From Membranipora membranacea (taxonomy: Eukaryota > Bryozoa > Gymnolaemata > Cheilostomatida > Membraniporidae): a DNA stretch of 64,000 nucleotides. Both the position numbers and the translations under genes were made by a program. The notes under the pieces are model-generated. The model ran no database searches, was not told the DNA's origin, and saw nothing but the letters and a program-made list of their open reading frames with translations. Each line of letters opens with the position of its first letter. Position 1 is the first letter of the stretch. Positions 10,383 through 23,900 of this stretch are shown piece by piece. The DNA lies in contig OU612072.1 of assembly GCA_914767715.1 (NCBI GenBank), positions 2,976,001-3,040,000 on the forward strand, written 5' to 3'.

Positions 10383-11972
10383 CCGTCCACATCGAGAAAG
10401 AGGAAGTCTGTTGATCCTGGACCTGCTATCACAGCTCCTAAGAAGTCCAGATCATCTACTCCTGCTGCTGCAAAGAGGAAGAAGGCAACTCCTGCTGCTG
10501 GTGATAAAAAGCCAAGGCAAACTAAAGGCAAATCTCCCGCAGCTGCCAAAAAGAAGGCAACTCCAAAGAGATCACCTAAAACTGCTGATCATCCATCAAC
10601 ATCAGGCTGTGAGTATATTACCAACTAATGTGTATAGGTACTCTGAAAGTTGTTGAAATTTAGTGTAGTATTGAAACCAAACTTTATTGATATACAAGCT
10701 AAAATCAACCTTACCTTTTGCAGCATGTGTTTTAATCTCATAGTTCTGTTTGGGTATGAATGGTATTTCTGTATTTATCACAGTATTATCTGACAACAGT
10801 GAGGACTCGATCAAACCAGCCCGAAATAAAAACAACTCTGCTCTCGCCTCTAAGGCTAAGAGAAGACAATCATTAGATCCTAGGGCTATGAAGGCTCTAA
10901 ATAAAGCTAAGACTACTGCAGCCACCAAAGGTACCTAGTAACAAAGTCTAGTTGTTTAGTAACCAAGTGTAAATCTATTCCATTCATTGCAAAATAGTCT
11001 TTTCTCAGGCATCAATAACCCAACATTATTTCTGTTCTGTTGTGCATTATTCTTAATTTTATGGTGGCATCCTCCTACCCTACCTTACTTACGTAAGTAT
11101 CAGCAAAAACCTTTCCTCGAGATTAAACAATTAAGTTGACTATATCTAATATCACACACTTGTCATCCAAAGATGGTTGTAGTTTCGTTATCAAAGTTAT
11201 CAATTTTATAGTTTACATATGATTGTATTTCCATATCAGTTTATAGAATAGATAAGCAGAATAGCCTGATCTTAACATTTCATGGTCAGTACTGTGTGAT
11301 TCTTTCGACAGCTGCTGCCAGTAAAAAGAAAGCACCCATAAAAAAGCCCACCAACGCTGCTGTACAGAGAACAGCGGCGAGTTCTCTAGCTGCACAGTAT
11401 GCTATCAGCCGTAGAACAGCTGCCGCTGCTAGACAGGCTAGACTGTCAGCAAACGCTGTCGGTGAGTTAATTTAAATTGTTTTTAATGATGTCAAGTTGT
11501 ATAAAAAGTGATGTCGGGTAAAGTTTTGCAGTTAACAGGATTATTTACTTAGTATCCCACAATGCAATATTTTAGAATTCCCGACGAGATCAAGCGATTG
11601 GTCAACGATGACATAGGTGTGCAAGAGTGTGGAAAAGGCTCTAGGGTGATTATACAGATCCGAATGTGACTCCATCCTAAAACAGTCCTATCTGCTCAAT
11701 AAAAATCACAAGTTTCTGTTACAACTCTTCCAGATCAAATTTGGTGGATAATTTGTTTCTCATTTTGATTGTTTGGATAACATCTTTTTCATGTGATTTG
11801 TAATATAATGTAATATAATATAATGTTATCCTAACTTTAACTTACAGGATCTCCGATGAAGGCTGCTAAAAGCCCTCGTGTAAAACAGCTCAAGTCTACA
11901 ACAACTATATCTACTCAAACCTCTCCTGGTCTGCAGGGTCTCAAAGGCAGGAAAAAAGCAGCAGCTAAATGA
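10383..11972 (+). CDS. Lys/Ala-rich basic protein, histone H1-tail-like (5' end not found)
   Basis: Four linked exons with consistent phase: 10383-10608, 10784-10930, 11312-11461 and 11848-11972 (TGA). All have GT-AG borders (GTGAGT, GTACCT, GTGAGT). They encode about 215 residues rich in Lys, Ala, Ser and Pro, with motifs such as TSRKRKSV, AAAKRKKATPAAG, KSPAAAKKKATPKRSP, AKRRQSLDPRAM, SKKKAPIKKP and a KGRKKAAAK end. SPxK/TPKR motifs and the composition resemble linker-histone tails or other chromatin-bound basic proteins, but no globular H1 domain is visible in these exons. A nuclear, DNA- or RNA-binding role is inference. The first exon starts at a good acceptor (CTTGTTGCAG) with no ATG, so at least one upstream coding exon is missing from the model. 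Confidence 0.7.
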
Positions 11973-12613
11973 TAAAGTTACTCAGATACTCACCCAGAGG
12001 AAATATGCCTGTCAGAGCTGTGACCAATCAAAATTGTCGAGAAGATATATTGATGTATTAACATGTGTAAATAATGTACATATGACAGAATCGATAAAGA
12101 CGTCTTGTAATGATTTTACTTTACTTGAATATAAGCACATTTTCTATGAATATATGAACTTGTCTGGATAGAGCTGAACTTTTATTTTCCTCCATTGTGC
12201 TCGTTGTATATGATAATAGCCTGTCTTGACAAGATTTTTTCTTGGTAGGGGGGGGGGGACAAAGCCTTCCCTTTTTCAAGGTAAGCTATTATGAGTGTGT
12301 AGAGTGGATAAGATAATACAAATATTAAATTTTAGATACTGTCCGAGAGCTCTAACGTAAAACATTTTAAATCTCAAAATAAGATAGCATTTTAATAACA
12401 AAGCAGGATTTAGACTGGTCACTGTTACTTATATACATTCATTGCGCTGCCAACTTTGCACATTACTAGTCTTACATTCCTTTTTACTTTACTCTTGAGC
12501 CAAGATAATCAAATTTACTCTTATAATGACTTGATCCCTGTATATTATCTAAATCCATCAACTATTTTGTTATCATGTGACTAGCCACATCTCTTGAAAA
12601 TAATGATCTTCTC
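11973..12613. other. Convergent 3' flanks, no gene
   Basis: Space between the converging basic-protein gene (+) and the WSC gene (-). It contains a G run near 12249. A minus-strand AATAAA (TTTATT near 12180) could serve the WSC gene. Nothing else is recognised. Confidence 0.5.
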
Positions 12614-14365
12614 TTAGGCATTAGCTGTTCCATACAGTTTACAGAATTTGGAGTTGCCCTCTTTTCTCCACGCGTAACATAGGCAGTTAACTTCTTCTGT
12701 ACATATCAGCTGGCAGGCCGTCTTAGATCTGATCCCTCTTCCGTACTCCAATAGTAGAGCTCCACAACAGTCTACACTATCAGTGAGGTGAGCCAGTGAG
12801 CTGTGTGACTCTCTACTGAGGAGGTCATAGGATGTATAACCTGCTCTCGTATCGTTATGTCGAGGTGCAGCTGTGAAATAATGAGGTGAAAGTAACAAGA
12901 GAAAAAATCCATCTTTTGATCAAATTTGTGGATTTGGATATTTGTTAGATATTTTATCGAGATAACAGTAGACAATGGTTAACAATAAACAGATCTGGAT
13001 TAGACCAAGGGCTCAGCCAGACAGTCACCAATGTGGAGGCTGACTCTTTTTTTTTTTTTCTCTGTTTATTGTCTAAGTAATTAAAATTTAGTAGTTAGGA
13101 CTGAAAATGAAAAACAATAAAAAAAAAACAAACGGAGTGCCAGATAGCCCGAGACTAGAGTTGGCAACTAGTAGTAGTAGCTAGAGCCTCACTTGAGACA
13201 GTTTCTAGCAAAATAAGACACCCCGCAAGTCTTAGGTCGTAGCTGTCTGCTGTGGTAGATCAGAAAGTGATAATATTTTTTCGATACATTTCATATGGTC
13301 AATGAAGAGTTTAATATTGGAAAAGTTTGCAAACAGTATCCAAATACTCAACATAATGTGTATTAATGTATGTGTGATGACAAACAGAAACACATTGCAA
13401 AGGTTTCTGATGGCAGTAGTTACCAGATGTTTTAACTACTGTATGAGGGATCAATTTTGTTCTCCCTGATTTTCATAAACTGCGCAATACGATTATGGTG
13501 GGAAAAACAAGGCTGATCTATAGCCACTTGAATTGTAAAAATGAGCTTTTTTGTATTATTTTCAAGATATGTGCTGATGAGAATGGCTACCACTTACCAT
13601 TAAGCCACCACACAGAGAATGCCTGATCCCCTCCACAGTACAAACCTGGCATATCTCTACACGGCTCTGTACAGTGTATCCGAGCATCTACTATGTGTGT
13701 GGAGTTAACCTCCCACCATTCAGTTATACAGTGACATATATAAGCCTGTGTAAACCCCAAGTATATTGTATCCCCTACAAAGAGTATACACAATAAAACA
13801 TAGTTGAACCAATCCCATAGCCTTTAATTCTCTTTTGAAAAGTTAGTTTGAGTATATGATGGTGTGAGCAATCTCGCTTTGCAATCACAGAAAAAGCGAG
13901 TAAGCGTTGATATTACTATCCCATGAATCACTTGCATATTTTTACGCTTCACTTCACTTACCAAAGTACTGCTCACAGAGCTGGGCACACTTCCTAAGCG
14001 TCATATCAGATGCAGTGATTGAGTTACCATATGCATATTCTGGTAGGTAGCAGCCTGCGTAATCATAACCCTCAACACCTGTGACTGAGAAATCAAAAAT
14101 CGATTCAACTTGTACATCAGATTAACAAAGCAGTGTATAAACTGTTATTTCATCAACTCTTGATGCCATGGGGCAGTTAGTTTGTTTCTACGAATAGCTA
14201 TGTAGTGTCACCTTGCAAAAAAGAATGCCTTCACTTTCCAATTTGTTTATGAAGGCAAAAAATGACTATAAATAGATGGGAAAACTCACTTGAACTCTGA
14301 ATTGCAAGCTGGTACTGCCATGAAGCCATTGTAAGCATAACCACCTTAGCTGGTGAGAAAGCCAT
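12614..14365 (-). CDS. Secreted WSC-domain protein
   Basis: Four exons: 14365-14290, 14084-13962, 13774-13598 and 12870-12614, all phase 1 at the junctions with GTGAGT/GTAAGT donors, 210 residues. A moderately hydrophobic start (MAFSPAKVVMLTMASW) could be a signal peptide. Residues about 30-125 form a WSC domain: YAGCYLPEY, MTLRKCAQLCEQYFG, GFTQAYICHC, IHCTEPCRDM, YCGGDQAFSVW. The eight cysteines and the CGG signature are in the expected order; the domain is known from putative carbohydrate-binding extracellular proteins. The last exon adds about 85 residues with six cysteines (DCCGALLLEYGRG, ACQLICTEEVNCLCYAW, KFCKLYG), resembling a PAN/apple-type module; this is less sure. No membrane anchor is seen. 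Binding of a glycan or matrix ligand is inference. Confidence 0.82.
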
Positions 14366-17300
14366 AATATTAGTACATTGCTTCTCAAACTCATGGTTTT
14401 ATTCTCTAAATTCATTTATATATATGGCTGAATATTGACTTGCTTAAACCATTGGCACTAATCAATTGCTAAAATGATGCATTTGACTTATTTATAGAAA
14501 GAAAATAGAAGTTTCATTCATGTTATAAGTATCAACAGAATTGTTGACTGCATGTGATTGTAAGTAAAACAGAAGTTTTAGGTCAGTGACCTATGGTTCT
14601 GAGGGTCTCTAATTGATGGCGATCTCAGCCGCCTGTCTTTTAATCGACCAGCTGCAGCTGAGTGGTAAACATTTACAACAATAACGGCATGCTCTATTTC
14701 CTGTTTACATCACGTCATTCCTGTTTACATCGTGTCATTTCAAGGGTCAGGAAGGAACCCATCAGTCTGACGTTAGTTCAACACCGATGCTCACAACTAA
14801 GGAGTTTGAATGACATTCAAAATAATAAATATACCTCTATTGGTCATAAATCTCTTGAAGTCACAATAGTATATGGAGTCGTACTTTCACATTGAAGGAG
14901 AAGACAATCTTAAACATCGAAGTCGAACTGGACTAGTCCACCAGACAAGATAAGATTTATTAAAACCTTTACACAAAGCATTGAAATAATACTTTATTTA
15001 GATGGATAATTATATATACTTAAATATATATATATATCAATTTTACTAAGTGATGGCTGCTAAGTTTGGATTCAGCATGGCGTGTTTCTGTTTTATCAGC
15101 AAAAAGAAACTCAATTTATGTCAGCCAAGCAGTGTGGTATTGGCCTTTCACGAGGTCACATCTTGTGTCGGCAAAACATGAAATGTGGCCTTTCGCGATG
15201 CATTGGCAATCTTGACCAGGCACTAGTTTTTTGTGCTTCAGAATGGTGCAGTGACTTATTTTGTGAACCCCATAGGTTTATGAATTACCATAATTTAAAG
15301 AGAACTGAAGACTTGGGATACCTTATAAATGGACCTTAGAATATTAATTATAACCTTACAGAATAGAACTGCCATTCAGCCTTTTAACGCAATATCTATG
15401 CGGATCAGAGTAGAGGATAAAATTTTGTCTCCAAACAGAAACACGGTGAAAATAATGATTTGATTCAATGCAGGCTTTGGACAAATTTCCACCTAGCTTG
15501 TCTTTCTAAGCCGTGGGTGCTGATGGCTGATGGCTGTTTACTAATCATCATGCAATGTCTAGAAATATTGGTAACAATACTGTAAAAAAGTTGTGTGAGG
15601 CAAGGAGACTGTCTAATTCATAGGACAAGGTTTTCGCTCTGCAGATGCAGATCAATTTTAAAAAGCTGTATATCAAGGGGCCCAATACCTGACTTTTGCA
15701 ATATCACTCCTCCACCCCTGAGGGTACAAACTTGTTCCACCTAATACTGAGCAAAAAAAAAGAGTTTTTATTTATTTTTTTTGTTTCTGGTGACCTCTGT
15801 CAAAAATGAAAGACTACACTACCTATTATGACTCTGATTCATGTTTATACTCCAAAAAATTAAAACTGTTTAATTAAAAATTTCTGAGTTGAAATAAATT
15901 CTTGCCTTTGTGAAGATAATAATTTGAAGCCTTCTTGACCGATATAATCTCCTCAGCAACAACAGTGTTATAATTCATGGCCACATTTATTATATCGGGT
16001 CATGTGTTCACTTTTTCTGTCTCCCTCATTGTTCATAGAGTTACAGGGAGAGAATCGATGGGGCTCTGTCTCATGAATTGGAGCAGAAGCCATAGTATGA
16101 TACTAAATAAATCAGGATATGGATGGGAGGCAGAGTTCACCCCATAAACGCTAACTCACTATGAATTATCGTAGTTCTGCACACCAGACAAGATGGATGT
16201 TTATTTAGATTGGTGTCACGTAGATATCACCATGTATGGTCGGCCAGACCGTGTTGCAAGTATAGAAGGGTATGTTAAGGTCAGGTGAATGAACGAATCG
16301 TTTATCATGATAATTTATTTTTAGATGACTCTCTTTGCGATGACATTTGTTTGATGGCTTGGAACATACATCTCTGATGGGGACGAGTTCAAACTAAGGT
16401 CGCAGCGAGAAGTGGAAGAGATAACAAGGGTTTCTGAATGAATGGGAGACTATTCAGCCTATCAACCAACTTAAAAAATGATTGATTACATTAGCACAGT
16501 CACTGTACATAAACAATGAACTGTGATTGACCTTTACTTGACACACTCTAAGCATGTTTGGTATGAGGAAGATGGCCTGACTGAACTGTAGACGTGATTA
16601 TAGGTCAGGGTTCACTAATCAGGGGGCGCATTCCTGACTCTCCTAGGAAAGCACCGTTGTGGTTGTGCCTGTGGTTGTGCCATCGATCATAGCTCCTGAT
16701 GTATCGACGCAGCATAAAGCGCTCCCATGGAGGTCAAGGGGATATGATTGGCACCAGTCACCTCACTAACAATGTACAAATGGTATAAATAGCTTACAGC
16801 TTTAAGCATGACGAAACCGAATATATCATATACTGATTTTGGGATATCTGTGAACCTTTGTCACCAATTCAAGATTAAGCCGGTTTTCAAGTAAGAAGAG
16901 ATCTAATACTCCACCAGTTGTGTTTTGTTTAACCCGGGTAGGGTTTTTTCATTTAACCAGACCTCCAATCTCTGTTGGTAAGGTTGGCTGGAAAAACATT
17001 ACATGAAAGAATTTTACAGTCGTTGGTCGCATTAAAAACCAGGTAAAATCGTCATACGTAAGATAGCAGTATCTGTTATCAGTCGAAAGGATTTGCTTCT
17101 GAACCAGACACACCTCACACTCAGCGCCACAAGTGGGCGCATGCGTCTTTGATCACAGGTGTGCAAATTTGTCATTTTGTTTTATAGAAATCTTATCAAA
17201 TATGCACTTACGGAAAGGACCTTGGCATACAAATTTAGCTCTCTTTGCTATTAAGTTAGATCTGACAAAAATCAAATCAGTCAAATTTAATTATCGATAT

Positions 17301-20300
17301 CTATTTTTAGTGACACCGATTAATGCCTTCAAGAGATATGCCCATGGATCGGATGATTGGAATTTCTGCCGTTGATCAAGGTTTTGTGTATCCTGAACAT
17401 TTTGTTTAGGGTTAGCGGCAGGTTAAGCCAAACAAGTGCATCTTATCAGGTGTTGATACAACGTGTCAACTTGTGTAGACCCGCAGACACATGTCATGCT
17501 CATCGCGACAGCCTTTGTCTCTCCTTCGCTTCTGTAATACTTCCGGTGGAATTTCATCCATATCATCTTTAACACACAGCAGCCAGAGTTGTTATCTGGT
17601 ACAAAGAACTTCAAAGTTGTTGGTCTACTCAAAGACCTTATTAACACCCCTCAACTCTCTAGCTATAGGCAAACTTTATTAAGAGCTTTGAAATTTAAAA
17701 CAGCCAATCCTTAATTTTGACCACATTACACAGGTTTCCATGCATGGTGTATAGGAATGTATCACTCAATGATTCCACCATCTCCAGCCTTATCTGCAAC
17801 AACTAACTTATATAACCATGCAGCAGCACTTTTATCAAGGGCTGTTTGCAGCAAACATGTGTTTTCATTTCGGTTCACAAAGCAGTACAAAACTGAACAA
17901 GAGTTCAGTGTACTACATTCCAAACCTCAAATGATTTAATGTTGACATTCCTTAATTCGGACTCTTATCATACGACGGAATTGATGAAGATTAGTGCTAG
18001 TGACCTTGTGCAGTGATCACAGCCGACCATGTTGCAATGATTACAAAGGATCCAGTTTACGTCCTTGAATGTTGCTCGAATAGCAGTAAGTTAGTGAGTT
18101 TTTAGTTTCAACCAAACAGGTAGGCGATGGCGATGCCACCAACATCGCTACAGGCAAAATTTGAGCACTTAGATTACATTTGTGTCCATATGCCTAAGTC
18201 CATGAGTAGTATGAATGAGGTGAGACAAGAAAACATCTGATCTTGACATGATAAGTTCGGATCATGACAATATATTTGTGCTATGTTCCTAATAAACGAG
18301 CGTTTAGGGTATTCAAATCCCTAAAAAAGAAGCAGAACAAAAAGGGACTGTGGTTGTCAGACAGTGTCTCAGCAATGACATGTCGTTAACTGAGGCCACG
18401 GTGTGTTACGGTTGTCCTGCTGAGGTCGAGGTCAATCTGAGAGCTTTCTCTTAGAACAGGCACAGGCAACAGTGGGAAAAACACAGAAAAAAATATGAGA
18501 TATTGCATAGGTCATCTTCTGGTAGGTCTTAATGGCTAAAGAATGAGTTAAATGGATCAATGATGTAGTAATCAAGGATAAACAGTGGCCATCTCAGATC
18601 AAATGGAAATTTTCAAGGAGATTAATCACAAGAAGCTATTGTTTCTTCTACATAAGTCGATTAGACAGTGTATTTTCTGGGAGTTGATGCCACTTTTTTC
18701 TCTTCTTCCGGCCAGTTAAGAGAATATCAAGGAATGTCACCTGGTTCGTCATGCTTCTCACACTGTGCATGCTATTTTATAACCTAAGCATTGTCGATGA
18801 AAATTTCGAGCTGGTCAGAATTTAGTACAGAAATCAGGTTTTATAAACATACACGTAACAAGTACATAACTTAGTGTTATGCAAGGCTGGACTGTCTGAC
18901 CAACGTATAAACTTCGTCGACCGAGTTTTCTTAGTAAGCTGTAACTGGAGAAAAGCCAGATGTGGATCTAAGACATTTATGATTTATTACACGGGCTTAA
19001 TGTGTGCCAGCTAATGACACTGAAAGGTTCAGTATAGTCACCACAATTATGTGAATAATGTAGCCAGTCCCATATCGTTAGAAGAATAGAGTTTGGGGCT
19101 CAATATCACGCCGCAAACTTTGTCGCGCGGAAAACCAACAGATTGGCTTATCATGGTAAAAACCGCTTTAGAGACGAAAACAAAAGAAGTCAAGGAACGG
19201 TCAAGGTAACCGCCTTGACCTTGCGATAGAAGAGTTCAAGGTAGACAGTGTCTTTGTTGACCGAATCGGATTGGGGGTAATGTTGCTAATTAAAGAGACA
19301 ATCTATGGACTAGCTGGAGCCTTCTTTTTACATAGGAAAGTTTCTCCAAGGAAAGGACTATTGTTGTTCAAATTGGACCGGTAACAACCTACAGAAATAA
19401 ATCTGCAGATGAAAACATCCCATTTTTAAGCTGAAATAACTTCTTAAAACATCAATATCATATCCTTGTATCGGAAAAAGGGATGGTATCATTTTTTACC
19501 CTCGCCACTAGGGATTTACCCTTGCTCACCCTCGCTTATTCCTTCCCACAAACCACAACATTGAACCACAACATTGAACAACCAAAGATATCCTCTAGAA
19601 ACTATGGTCATGTGTGACTACACTCCAGCTCATAAGATGAAGAAAAAGAATACCCATAACAAAAGTTGGGGTTGATGAAAAAGCTGAAAACTTGGTGTCT
19701 CATTAGTGTTGTAGTGAGCGCTATTCACCGCAAATTTGCAATAATAAGTGTTCCAGCAAACAGTTTATGTCTGGATCGGAAAAAATGTCAACTTTTTATG
19801 TTGTGAAGTGTTCTATCAAGTCCTGCATCCATGAACTTTTCACACCATCCCTAGGTCAATCAATCAAGATGATAAAGACCGTCATACTACATAGCTTCTG
19901 TTATCCTCTAGTTTTTTTGCTCTCATAGAGAAGTTGGGTCGTTATCCCCACTGAGAGGCAAGTTAAAACGCCTAAACTTTCTTCTGTCTAAAATCAAATC
20001 ATATATCGTTGCTCCGTGATCAAATTCAGTATCAGATTTGTAGCCCAGTTCATTGTTTTATTGTTAGTTGATGCCAGGTGGAATGGAATTTCCCATCATG
20101 ATCTGATCTACGATCAGGAAGTAGGCTCACCATCAAGAAGCTGCGACAAGGCGTCTAATGATTTGAATTTGAAAATCGAATGTCCCATTTACCTTGCAAC
20201 AGCGATCAATGTTCAAGCACTCATCCTTGTCTCTGATATGATGATCATGTATGTTTGGTGTGTATACAATATTGTAACAGGATTTTTCCAACCACGGGTA

Positions 20301-20570
20301 TGGGTAGAATTGAGGGCCTCGCTTTTTAATCCCTTATTTTCTTTGCATCTGCTGTGGAGATGATTAATGTTAACACTCTAGTTTACGAAATCTTGATTTA
20401 GAAATGTTTCCGAAGCATTCTGAGTCTCTTACTGAAGTAGATGGTAGGTGTGGTTACAGGATATTTGATGGCAACTCGACCAATCAGATCTTAAGCTTGT
20501 CGCCATAAGCTCAGCTCTCATGCCTAAGACGTTATGTCTCTCTCCCAGGGTATGAGACCATGCAGACACA
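14366..20570. other. Intergenic, about 6 kb, no supportable gene
   Basis: Scattered frames of 60-115 codons (for example 15082-15339 and 20016-20363) lack splice context, composition bias or motifs, and several start at non-ATG codons. A short TA run occurs near 15020. It may carry regulatory sequence for the P450 gene downstream, but I see no recognisable element such as a clear AGGTCA repeat. Confidence 0.55.
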
Positions 20571-20571
20571 G

Positions 20572-20579
20572 TATAAAAG
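20572..20579 (+). promoter_or_regulatory. TATA box of the CYP26-like gene
   Basis: TATAAAAG, about 385 bp upstream of the ATG at 20957. Transcription would start near 20600. The leader may be spliced, since GTGACTTCCAG at about 20912-20922 is a good acceptor, giving a short leader before the ATG. Confidence 0.65.
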
Positions 20580-20956
20580 GGAGGAAACCTGTTATTTACT
20601 AGTCATTAACCTGCATGTTATCTTCCAGTGCACATCTCTGTCTAACATTGCTTCTGTGCAATCAGTGTGTGCAGTCAACCCTCTTAAATATTAACAGAGT
20701 GCGTTCAAACATCACAATTTAGAAATCACTGTCTGGAGGTATAGTTATTTTGTATATATGTAAGTCTAGATACTTGTCAGTCTTTTTCATGGCTAATATT
20801 CTGATGTAAAACTTTGTTGCACAACAACGCATAATATCACTATCCTGTTTTACATGATTATACATAGTGTTGCAACGTTGTATAAAAAATAACTTTGTGG
20901 CATTTCTTTTTGTGACTTCCAGGCGATAAGAAGACATTGCTTACACAGAGAGAACC

Positions 20957-23900
20957 ATGATAGCGGAGTTTCTATACCCTTTTCTTCTGCCTGCAGTGCT
21001 ATTTCTCTTCGCGATCTCACTATGGAAGTTTTACATTGAGTCGTTGAGAGACCGTAGAAACAAACTCCCTCTTCCGCCAGGAACTGTAGGGCTACCATTT
21101 GTAGGAGAAACTCTTAGCATGGCATTCCAGGTATGTTGATACTAGCTGTCTGCTCTAACATTGAAACCTGTTCATGACCTCTAAATGGCAGGATATTTTA
21201 AGCATGTCACATTTACAATATTGAGATGGGTAGGGGGCAGGAATCATAACTGTTTTTGTTTTTATAATATGAAAAAAGTGAAAAATTCTGTGCGACTCAT
21301 GAAATGGTAACACAACGCAACAAAGTAGTACTTTTGTGGTAAACATCAAAACTGTAAGATGACTGGACTAATATCCAAACATAGTTTTCAGATGATTTCA
21401 CACATTAACTTTTAGCGTTTGTTTGCATAAATTATTATGACCAATATTTTGACTTTTTTACCTTTGTTTTCCCCAAAACATGGAATAATTAAGCCCTGTC
21501 GGAATGAAGGTTCTTTGCTACACTGTTGACCTGAACAAATATGTTGTTAGGGCAACTATAAAATTTCCCTATCTTTCTGAGAATTGCTATTATTCTGACC
21601 ATCCTGCTTCACTTCCAGGCTTCCTGTTTAAAGTGAGTTCAATATGCTAATAGTTTGTTTGGATGATGTCACAATTGAGTACACAAATGTCAAAAATCAT
21701 GATTAACACCATTTAGATTTATTTAACCACATTTATATGGCCTTAGAGCGAGTTTGCGTGCATTTGGAGCTGCTACTCCTTTTGCCACAGGCTTACCAAT
21801 AGAATTGAAGCGACCTTAGTTAGATGCAGGTTCAATCGTGAGCCAAAATGGCCTTATACACATTCAACAGCATACATATATACTTAGCTCGAGCGCCCCC
21901 ACCCTCCCCCCTAATCCCCAAAGTCTTACCCTCATCTAACAATATATATTGTGTTGCAGGGCTGGAAGTTTTATCAATCGAGAAGAGAGAAGTATGGACA
22001 CATATATAAAACTCATGTACTCGGTAAACCGACCATCAGAATATGGGGAACTGACAACATCAGGAAGGTATACATCGATTTATTTTTTGTCAACATGAGA
22101 GCAGGTGATAGCCCAGGCCCCAGTGGCGATCCTTGCATAAACATGGCCCTATTTTAAAATGCATTTCCGTTTTGACATACTCATGATTTCACTTGCACTA
22201 TTGGCCAGCTCGACTGGTTGGCTGAACAGCAAGAAAACTTAAAACCCCCTTACATGTATGGAGCCTTGACCTAGATCTAGACCTTGACATCATGAATTCT
22301 CTTATGTCTTGGAACCAATATGTACGTTTTTCAATAATCCATAGGTGGGGCATTTGTTCCAACCATTAATCTGGTTCTTAGAATAATATCATTGACAGAT
22401 CAGAATACATTTATTGATGATAAAATTGGAGTTAAAGGAGGCTTTATTTTTATAGCTTCACTTATTGTTCCCTTAATGCTTTAATAATATCAGTTTTGGA
22501 GGGTGTGCCGGGGTGCCAGAGGGTGTGCCGGATGGAATCACTGGAGTATTTGCGGTTATCGATACAGTTTTATGTGTTGACCTTTATTTACCCTCCACTT
22601 AAACTTTCTCTCTCTGGTGTCAATATTAAGGCAAATATCTGCAGAGTCATAACAATGTCCTATCATCTCAAAGATAATTGAAGTGACTATATTATAATAT
22701 CTCAGCTCTCCCCACTGCCAGCCTTCTCCCTCCCAAGTAGATCGTTAGCAGTTACAGATTAGACCAGACCATTACCATTATGAGCATTTCAGTCCTTTTT
22801 TTGTCCTGGTGCAGTTTTTATGTAAAGTAAATAACATATAGAAAGGCTAGCTATTAGGGGGGTAACGAGATTCCCTAAAATCTTCTTTCTGAGGTTGCGT
22901 ATGATGCATCCTAGAAAATCCTAGAAGTGATAGGCTATAAATGACCTCCTAGGACCTAGGGTTTGCACCAACATGCCGAAACAAACTGGGACGCTAATTA
23001 GCCATTGGCAGTGACACTCTTACCTAAGCCAACAGGCCGAGTTTATTACTGCATCACAAGAATAATAATGTTATATCTTCTTTGAACAGATACTGAAGAA
23101 CGAAGAGATGTTACACACCATGTGTTGGCCAACTTCAGTAATTGGGATATTCGGGCGAGGAGCTTTAGTTGCTTCAACAAGAAGAACTCATACATTTAGA
23201 AGAGCTATGGTGTCTAAAGCTTTCAGCCATAAAGCAATCAATGGTAAGCAGCAGACAGCACAATTTATCAAAGTTTCCCAATCATGAAAGCAATCACCGT
23301 GCAGAAGTAAATACTACTTCAGGTCAGGGCCATGACTTAATTTTAGCTAGCATATATTTTCACTAGCTAAGGCAGCAGTCTAATACTGTTATGAGGTGGG
23401 TAATGTAAGCTAGCTATGAATGTCACTATTTCGAGCTTTCTCAAAATGGTAAAGTTTCCTCTTCTCTGCTAATACTTTTCTCCTCAAAGGTACAACAACG
23501 CCTCAAAACCAAAATAGACACAGATTCCCTACTGGGGAGACAACTCATATTTGTAAACGAAATGAACTTGAGATTCTGTAATAAATTGGTTTTTTTGGAG
23601 GCTGCTGGAATCAGAACTTAGCATAAACTTTGCACTAGTGATCAGCACTTGAATTTTTACTATATGGAAAGTTGCATAATGTATTGACAAATTCACAATA
23701 GAATACACGCTGTACACTGTACACTGAGCACAATATTTTCTTTCAGGGTACAGTAAAGTGACAGAGGAGATACTTACCAAATGGCTGATTGATCGGTGTG
23801 ACAGTAAAGACGTTATGAGATCGATAGAGGAAACTAGAAAACTTTCATTTGAGGTAAGTAAGCCCTACAAACAATGCCTATAATAATTATTCAAGTCTCG

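Noticed and set aside
10331-10928. Minus-strand and alternate-frame ORFs over the basic-protein exons
   Set aside because: They are shadows of the Lys/Ala-rich coding sequence; the plus-frame exons have exact splice sites and phase.
15082-15339. Cys-containing frame of 85 codons
   Set aside because: No signal peptide, splice partners or recognisable spacing; composition is like the surrounding non-coding sequence.
20016-20363. Frame of 115 codons before the P450 gene
   Set aside because: Begins with GTG, not ATG, has no motif and ends before the TATA box; probably chance.
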